Shown piece after piece: positions 13,751 through 19,814 of a stretch of DNA of 19,814 bases (positions are counted from its first letter, which is position 1; each line of letters begins with the position of its first letter). The position numbers were made by a program, and so were the translations under genes. The notes beneath the pieces are model-generated. The model did no database searches and was not told where the DNA came from. It worked only from the letters and a program-made list of their open reading frames with translations. The DNA comes from JAJPJQ01 sp036522615 (GTDB lineage: Bacteria; Desulfobacterota; Binatia; UBA9968): assembly GCA_036522615.1 (NCBI GenBank), contig DATDFN010000283.1, positions 1 through 19,814 on the forward strand. The letters are read 5' to 3'.

Positions 13751-15259
13751 GTGAAACAGGACATCTATATCAACCATACCCCGCAGGAAACCCGCATCGC
13801 GATCGTCGAAGACGGATCGCTGGCGGAATTTTTAGTCGAGCGCCGGCAGGAGCGCGGCATCGCCGGCAACATGTACAAAGGCAAGGTTTCGCGCGTGCTG
13901 CCCGGCATGCAGGCCGCCTTCGTCGACATCGGCATGGACAAGGCCGCGTTTCTCCACGTCTCGGATTTCTCGACCTCGTCGGAGATCGGCGCCTTCACGG
14001 CGTCGGAAAACGAGATTATCGTCGAGCCGCCGAAGCCGGCGCACCCGTCGCGCCGCCTGCCGATCGAGAAGCAACTCACGCACGGGCAGGAGATTCTGGT
14101 GCAGGTCGCCAAGGACCCGCTGGGCACCAAGGGCGCGCGCATCACTTCGCACGTCTCGCTGCCGGGGCGCTATCTCGTCTTCATGCCCAACGTAAGCCAC
14201 GTCGGCATCTCGCGGCGCATCGAGGACGACAAGGAAAGAAAGCGGCTCAAGGAAATCGCCCTCTCGATGACGACCGAGGAGGGCGGCTTCATCCTCCGCA
14301 CCGCGAGCGAGGGACGCAGCAAGCGCGAGATCCAGCGCGACCTCGCGTTCCTCACCAAGCTCTGGCGCGGCATCAAGAAAAAAGCCGAGACCGCGCCGGC
14401 GCCGTCGCTGATCCATCAAGACCTCGATCTCGTCACGCGCACGATCCGCGATTTTTTCACGACCGAGACGCACCAGGTCTACGTCGACCAGGTGAAGGAG
14501 TACCGGCGCATTCTCGAATTCGTCAGCCACTTCATGCCGCGGCTCAAATCCAAGGTCACAGTCTATACCGACCCCGAGCCGATCATGGATCACTTCGGCG
14601 TCGAGGCGCAGATGACGAAGGCGCTGGAGAGCAAGGTGTGGCTGCGCTCGGGCGGCTACCTCGTGATCGGCCGCACCGAGGCGCTGACCGCCATCGACGT
14701 CAACACCGGCCGCTTCGTCGGCCGGCGCAATCAGGAAGAGACGATCTTCAGGACCAACATCGAAGCGGCCGAAGAAGTCGTGCACCAGCTGCGCCTTCGC
14801 AATATCGGGGGCATCATCGTGATCGACTTCATCGACATGGAGAAAGAGGGGAACCGCAAGCGGGTTTACGAGACGCTGAAAGAGGCGATCAAGAAGGACA
14901 AGGCGCGCACGAATATTTTGAAAATCTCCGAGCTCGGGCTCGTCGAGATGACGCGCCAGCGCACGCGCGAGAGTTTGGAGAACATGCTGCTCGCGCCCTG
15001 CAGCTACTGCGACGGGCACGGGCGGGTGAAGTCGAACGTGACCGTCGCCTATGAAATTTTACGCGCGATCAAGAAGGAAAAGACGCAGCTGCAGGACGGC
15101 AAGCGCATCGTCGTGCGGCTGCACCCGGACATCGCCAACTTCCTCTACGACGACGAGAACCAGAGCCTGGATTTTTTAGAGCGCGAGATCAACCACAAGA
15201 TCATTCTCAAGGCCGCCGAGCGGCTGCGCCACGATCAATACGAGATCTCGACCATCTAG
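13751..15259 (+). CDS. rng: Ribonuclease G (RNase E/G family)
   Basis: A 502-residue endoribonuclease that trims 16S rRNA 5' ends and takes part in mRNA decay. It has the short RNase G layout without the long scaffold tail of RNase E. Features in order: N-terminal strand QDIYINHTPQETRIAI, an S1-type RNA-binding domain (AGNMYKGKVSRVLPGMQAAFVDIG, then GAFTASENEIIV as an insert), and the DNase I-like catalytic region with Mg2+ ligands Asp316 (AIDVNTGRF) and Asp359 (VIDFIDME). The zinc-link cysteines are Cys417 and Cys420 (CSYCDGHG). The Asp-Asp-Cys spacing of 43 and 58 equals that of E. coli RNase E. The start is GTG 13751 because family similarity begins there. ATG 13673 in the same frame would add 26 dissimilar residues but cannot be excluded. 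Confidence 0.95.
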   Translation: MKQDIYINHTPQETRIAIVEDGSLAEFLVERRQERGIAGNMYKGKVSRVLPGMQAAFVDIGMDKAAFLHVSDFSTSSEIGAFTASENEIIVEPPKPAHPSRRLPIEKQLTHGQEILVQVAKDPLGTKGARITSHVSLPGRYLVFMPNVSHVGISRRIEDDKERKRLKEIALSMTTEEGGFILRTASEGRSKREIQRDLAFLTKLWRGIKKKAETAPAPSLIHQDLDLVTRTIRDFFTTETHQVYVDQVKEYRRILEFVSHFMPRLKSKVTVYTDPEPIMDHFGVEAQMTKALESKVWLRSGGYLVIGRTEALTAIDVNTGRFVGRRNQEETIFRTNIEAAEEVVHQLRLRNIGGIIVIDFIDMEKEGNRKRVYETLKEAIKKDKARTNILKISELGLVEMTRQRTRESLENMLLAPCSYCDGHGRVKSNVTVAYEILRAIKKEKTQLQDGKRIVVRLHPDIANFLYDDENQSLDFLEREINHKIILKAAERLRHDQYEISTI

Positions 15260-15263
15260 CCGG

Positions 15264-15382
15264 CCCTCACCCTAACCCTCTCCCATCGGAATGGGAGAGG
15301 GAACAGTCACTTTCGCATCTATTCGCAGGCTGGTGTTTCCGCTTCCTCGCCCTCCTTTGGAGGGAGAGGAATGAGGTGAGGG
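15264..15382. repeat. Palindromic intergenic repeat between rng and the nitroreductase gene
   Basis: The outer ends are inverted: CCCTCACC (15264-15271) and GGTGAGGG (15375-15382). Inside are a perfect 11-bp hairpin CCCTCTCCCAT/ATGGGAGAGGG (15276-15301, 4-base loop) and a second hairpin CCCTCC-TTT-GGAGGG (15350-15364). Both hairpin units recur, nearly unchanged and in the opposite order, at 17195-17276. It lies between two convergent genes and could stop transcription from both sides, although no long T-tract follows. It resembles a small non-coding mobile or REP-type element. Confidence 0.75.
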
Positions 15383-15396
15383 CGGCTTTTGAGGAA

Positions 15397-16044
15397 TTAT
15401 TTCTTCGGCCACGCCATGATGTCTTCATCGCGGCGGAGCTTCTCTGCGCGATAATATTCCTCGTGCACGAAATCGGTGATCTTTCGCCGCGGCTTCGCCT
15501 TGGGCCATGCCTTGGCGTGGCCGATCGGCATGATCCAGAGCAGCCGCAGCGGCTCCGGCACTTTGAACAACTCGCGCAATTCGTCCTTCACCTCGTCGCG
15601 CACCGAGACCCAGACGGTGCCGAGGTTCATGCTCGCCGCCATGAGCATCATGTGCTCGACGGAGTTCGCGATGCTCGCCTGCAATAATTTTTCGCGGTCG
15701 CCGGGCTGGCGCGTCGTCAAATAGACGCGCATCGTGCGCGGGTCGGCGCAGCAGAGCACGAGCGCGCTCACGTCGCCGACGTAATCTTTTTTCAATCCTT
15801 TATAATTCACCGGGTCCTCGCGCTTGCGCGCGCGCCACTCCTCGTCGTAGATGCGGCGCACGCGGCGCATCTTCTCGCGGTCGCGCGTGACCACGAACTC
15901 CCACGGCTGCGTGTTGGCGCCGGAAGGCGCCCAGCGCGCCGCCTCGAGGATCATCGCGAGCTGCGCGCCGCTCACCTTGCCGCTTTTGTAGACGCGCACG
16001 CTGCGGCGCGTGCGCACGACGTCCAAAAGTGCCTTGCTGTCCAT
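15397..16044 (-). CDS. Nitroreductase-family flavoprotein
   Basis: A 215-residue FMN-dependent oxidoreductase of the nitroreductase family, likely dimeric and cytoplasmic. Signatures are RTRRSVRVY (11-19, FMN phosphate contacts) and ARWAPSGANTQPWEFVV (36-52). Later come SVEHMMLMAASMNLGTVWV, the usual second flavin-contact helix, and LWIMPIGHAK. Family members reduce nitro groups, quinones or flavins, or dehalogenate; the true substrate is unknown. The start at ATG 16042-16044 has GGAA seven bases upstream; the open frame extends to 16323 but would run across the divergent regulator gene. A near-perfect 10-bp hairpin (16064-16089) lies in its leader. It is divergent from the ArsR fusion gene, which may hint at shared control. 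Confidence 0.9.
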   Translation of the reverse strand: MDSKALLDVVRTRRSVRVYKSGKVSGAQLAMILEAARWAPSGANTQPWEFVVTRDREKMRRVRRIYDEEWRARKREDPVNYKGLKKDYVGDVSALVLCCADPRTMRVYLTTRQPGDREKLLQASIANSVEHMMLMAASMNLGTVWVSVRDEVKDELRELFKVPEPLRLLWIMPIGHAKAWPKAKPRRKITDFVHEEYYRAEKLRRDEDIMAWPKK

Positions 16045-16063
16045 GGCCGTTTCCTTACCACTA

Positions 16064-16089
16064 CCGGGCCGCTTTTTCGAGCGGTCCGG
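16064..16089. other. Hairpin in the nitroreductase leader
   Basis: CCGGGCCGCT (16064-16073) and AGCGGTCCGG (16080-16089) pair over 10 bp with one mismatch and a 6-base centre. It lies 20 bases before the nitroreductase start and just behind the -35 of the ArsR fusion gene. It could be a terminator-like barrier or a protein site. Confidence 0.4.
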
Positions 16090-16094
16090 GCGGC

Positions 16095-16123
16095 TTGACG
16101 GACGATCTAAATATATATATATT
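16095..16123 (+). promoter_or_regulatory. Promoter of the ArsR-methyltransferase gene
   Basis: TTGACG (16095-16100), a 17-base spacer and TATATT (16118-16123). Transcription would start near 16130, only about three bases before ATG 16133, so the mRNA is predicted to be leaderless or nearly so; indeed no ribosome-binding site is seen. Confidence 0.65.
16110..16123. promoter_or_regulatory. Perfect 14-bp palindrome, candidate ArsR-type operator
   Basis: AATATATATATATT reads the same on both strands and overlaps the -10 element. ArsR/SmtB-family regulators usually bind AT-rich imperfect dyads over their own promoter, so autoregulation by the adjacent gene is the simplest reading. Confidence 0.5.
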
Positions 16124-16132
16124 GTGATTGAT

Positions 16133-17143
16133 ATGGATCTCGCGCGCATGTTCAAGGCCCTGGGGGACCCGACACGGCTCCGCATCCTGGCCGCGGTCGC
16201 CCAGGAAGAGCTCACCGTGGGCGAGATCCGCGAGGTTGTCGATTCGGTCCAGTCGGCGGTGTCGCGGAACCTGGCGATCCTGCGCGACGCCGGCTTCGTC
16301 GCCGACCGGCGCGAGGGGACCAACGTCTACTTCTCGCTCCGTCGCGACATGGCCGAGCCCGCGCGTCGCCTCTTCGACTCCGCCGCGCCGCGCTTCGCCG
16401 AGCTGCCCCAGGCGAAAGACGACCGCCGCCGGCTCCAGCGCTGCCGCCAGCGGCGCGCCGCGCGCTCGCGCGGCTACTTCGAGTCCGTCGCCGGCGACTG
16501 GGAGCGCATCCGCAAGTCCTGCTTCGACGACCGGCTGGGCTCCGTCGCGCTCGAGAAGCTCGTGCCGCGCGGCCTTATCGTCGCCGATATCGGCTGCGGC
16601 ACCGGCTCGCTCACCTTCGAGCTCGCGCGCGTCGCGAATAAGGTAATCGGCGTCGATCTCTCCTCCGAGATGCTCAAGCGCGCCGAATCCGTCGCGCGCG
16701 AGCGCGGCATAGGCAACGTCGAGTTCCGCCGCGGCGACGCGGAGAAAATCCCGCTCGAATCGGCGTCCGTCGACGCGGCGTTCTCGGTCATGGTGCTGCA
16801 TTTCCTCGCCGACCCCGCGCGCGCCGTCGCCGAGCTCGTCCGCGTCACGCGCCCCGGCGGGTCCGTCGTCCTCCTCGACCTCGTGCCGCACGACCAGGAA
16901 TGGATGCGCGACGAGATGGCGCACCGCCGGCTCGGCTTCGCGCGGGCGGAGATCGAAAAATGGCTCCGCGCCGCCGGCTGCGGCGCAATCGAATTCGAAT
17001 TGACCGGCAGCTACGCCGGCGAGAAGGCGAAGAAGAACGGCAAGCGCGCGGTGGAGATTTTCGTCGCCAGGGCCGCGGCGCCGGCGCGGGCCGCGAATTC
17101 GGTAGGGGCGGTTTTCGAACCGCCCCTACGAGGAGAAGGATGA
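16133..17143 (+). CDS. ArsR-family regulator fused to a SAM-dependent methyltransferase
   Basis: A two-domain protein of 336 residues. Residues 1-90 are an ArsR/SmtB winged helix (MFKALGDPTRLRILAAV, recognition helix about 40-54 with QSAVSRNLAILRDAG, wing GTNVYFSLRR). The metal-site motif ELCVC of classical ArsR reads ELTVGE, with no Cys, so metal sensing by that site is unlikely. Residues 114-315 are a class I methyltransferase: GYFESVAGDWERIR lead, SAM loop DIGCGTG (152-158), GVDLSSEML and RPGGSVVLLDL. It lies upstream of metH on the same strand with its own promoter and candidate operator. In bacteria, fusions of this kind and the ArsR-type regulator SahR are linked with SAM/methionine-cycle genes, so SAM or SAH sensing is a good inference. 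The last residues (from Val324) are encoded by a repeat palindrome. Confidence 0.92.
   Translation: MDLARMFKALGDPTRLRILAAVAQEELTVGEIREVVDSVQSAVSRNLAILRDAGFVADRREGTNVYFSLRRDMAEPARRLFDSAAPRFAELPQAKDDRRRLQRCRQRRAARSRGYFESVAGDWERIRKSCFDDRLGSVALEKLVPRGLIVADIGCGTGSLTFELARVANKVIGVDLSSEMLKRAESVARERGIGNVEFRRGDAEKIPLESASVDAAFSVMVLHFLADPARAVAELVRVTRPGGSVVLLDLVPHDQEWMRDEMAHRRLGFARAEIEKWLRAAGCGAIEFELTGSYAGEKAKKNGKRAVEIFVARAAAPARAANSVGAVFEPPLRGEG
17102..17130. repeat. 29-bp palindromic repeat, copy 1
   Basis: GTAGGGGCGGTT (17102-17113), a TTCG loop and AACCGCCCCTAC (17118-17129) form a perfect 12-bp stem. It overlaps the end of the ArsR-methyltransferase reading frame. A second copy with three base changes is at 17286-17314. 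Confidence 0.85.
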
Positions 17144-17154
17144 AACGGCGGGCT

Positions 17155-17276
17155 GTCTCCCCCTTACGAAGGGGAGACTAAGAGGGGGTCTCCGGCTTCC
17201 TCGCCCTCCCTCGGAGGGAGAGGATCGAGGTGAGGGTGGCCCTCACCCTGGCCCTCTCCCGAGACGGGCGAGGGAA
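17155..17276. repeat. Composite palindromic repeats between the ArsR fusion gene and metH
   Basis: Three units sit in tandem. The first is hairpin GTCTCCCC (17155-17162) / GGGGAGAC (17171-17178). The second is CTTCCTCGCCCTCC..GGAGGGAGAGG ending in GGTGAGGG (about 17195-17236). The third is CCCTCACC..CCCTCTCCCG..GGGCGAGGGAA (17240-17276). Units two and three are close copies of the two halves of the 15264-15382 repeat, but in the reverse order, so GGTGAGGG and CCCTCACC face each other across four bases. Confidence 0.75.
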
Positions 17277-17285
17277 TAAAAAATT

Positions 17286-17314
17286 GTAGGGGCGGTTCGC
17301 GAACCGCCCTTACG
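17286..17314. repeat. 29-bp palindromic repeat, copy 2
   Basis: GTAGGGGCGGTTCG and CGAACCGCCCTTAC form a 14-bp palindrome with one mismatch. It is the same unit as 17102-17130 with two changes in the loop and one in an arm. It ends 22 bases before metH. The pair of copies brackets the composite repeats. Confidence 0.85.
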
Positions 17315-17335
17315 TGAGAAAATAAAAACGGCAGC

Positions 17336-19814
<2,479 letters not shown>

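Noticed and set aside
13666..15054. A 462-codon open frame overlapping rng in another frame
   Set aside because: RNase G motifs are in the other frame; this one is rich in Arg, Gly and His without any family match.
15264..17314. CRISPR array
   Set aside because: The repeats are self-complementary hairpins with unequal spacing, no regular spacers, and no cas genes nearby.
17144..17335. Cobalamin or SAM riboswitch before metH
   Set aside because: No B12-box-like or SAM-riboswitch core could be recognised; the gap is accounted for by palindromic repeats also found away from metH.

Overview
The window is GC-rich, tightly packed bacterial chromosome. It is mostly core housekeeping genes, with an accessory stretch at each end. 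No rRNA, phage, transposase or CRISPR array is visible. The mix of genes (an orphan NMT1/TauA-type binding protein, a TPP-enzyme tail, smc-ftsY, rsmD-coaD-aspC and metH with an ArsR-methyltransferase) suggests an uncultured soil or groundwater lineage near the old Deltaproteobacteria, such as Binatota, NC10 or Rokubacteria. That assignment is an impression from protein style and could be wrong.

Layout. Positions 1-571 hold the end of a TPP-dependent enzyme gene (+). It converges on a divergent MobA-like nucleotidyltransferase gene (-, 594-1190). A BenE-type symporter gene (1324-2562) overlaps a periplasmic binding protein gene (2546-3547). An initiator tRNA gene (-, 3587-3663) follows, with its own promoter and terminator, then a NUDIX hydrolase gene (+, 3717-4142). 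Positions 4305-13560 are a long minus-strand block; in transcription order it reads HNH nuclease, smc, ftsY, HesB/ErpA-type Fe-S carrier, MDR oxidoreductase, rsmD, coaD, aspartate aminotransferase. Promoters can be placed before the HNH gene, smc and rsmD. RNase G (rng) is transcribed divergently from the HNH gene (+, 13751-15259). It faces a nitroreductase gene (-, 15397-16044) across a palindrome-rich repeat. An ArsR-methyltransferase fusion gene (+, 16133-17143) comes next, then a second repeat island, then the first 826 codons of metH, which runs off the window.

How the genes work together. smc and ftsY serve chromosome condensation and membrane protein targeting. rsmD, coaD and aspC form a compact unit for 16S rRNA methylation, CoA synthesis and transamination. 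The tRNA starts translation, and rng processes RNA. The benE and binding-protein genes look like one uptake unit for an organic acid, probably aromatic.

The most interesting part is the right end. A cysteine-free ArsR domain joined to a SAM-dependent methyltransferase domain lies directly upstream of metH. Its promoter carries a perfect 14-bp palindrome on the -10 element and leaves almost no leader. This looks like a methionine/SAM-cycle regulator rather than a metal sensor. Its last codons, and the whole gap to metH, are made of palindromic repeats that recur elsewhere in the window.
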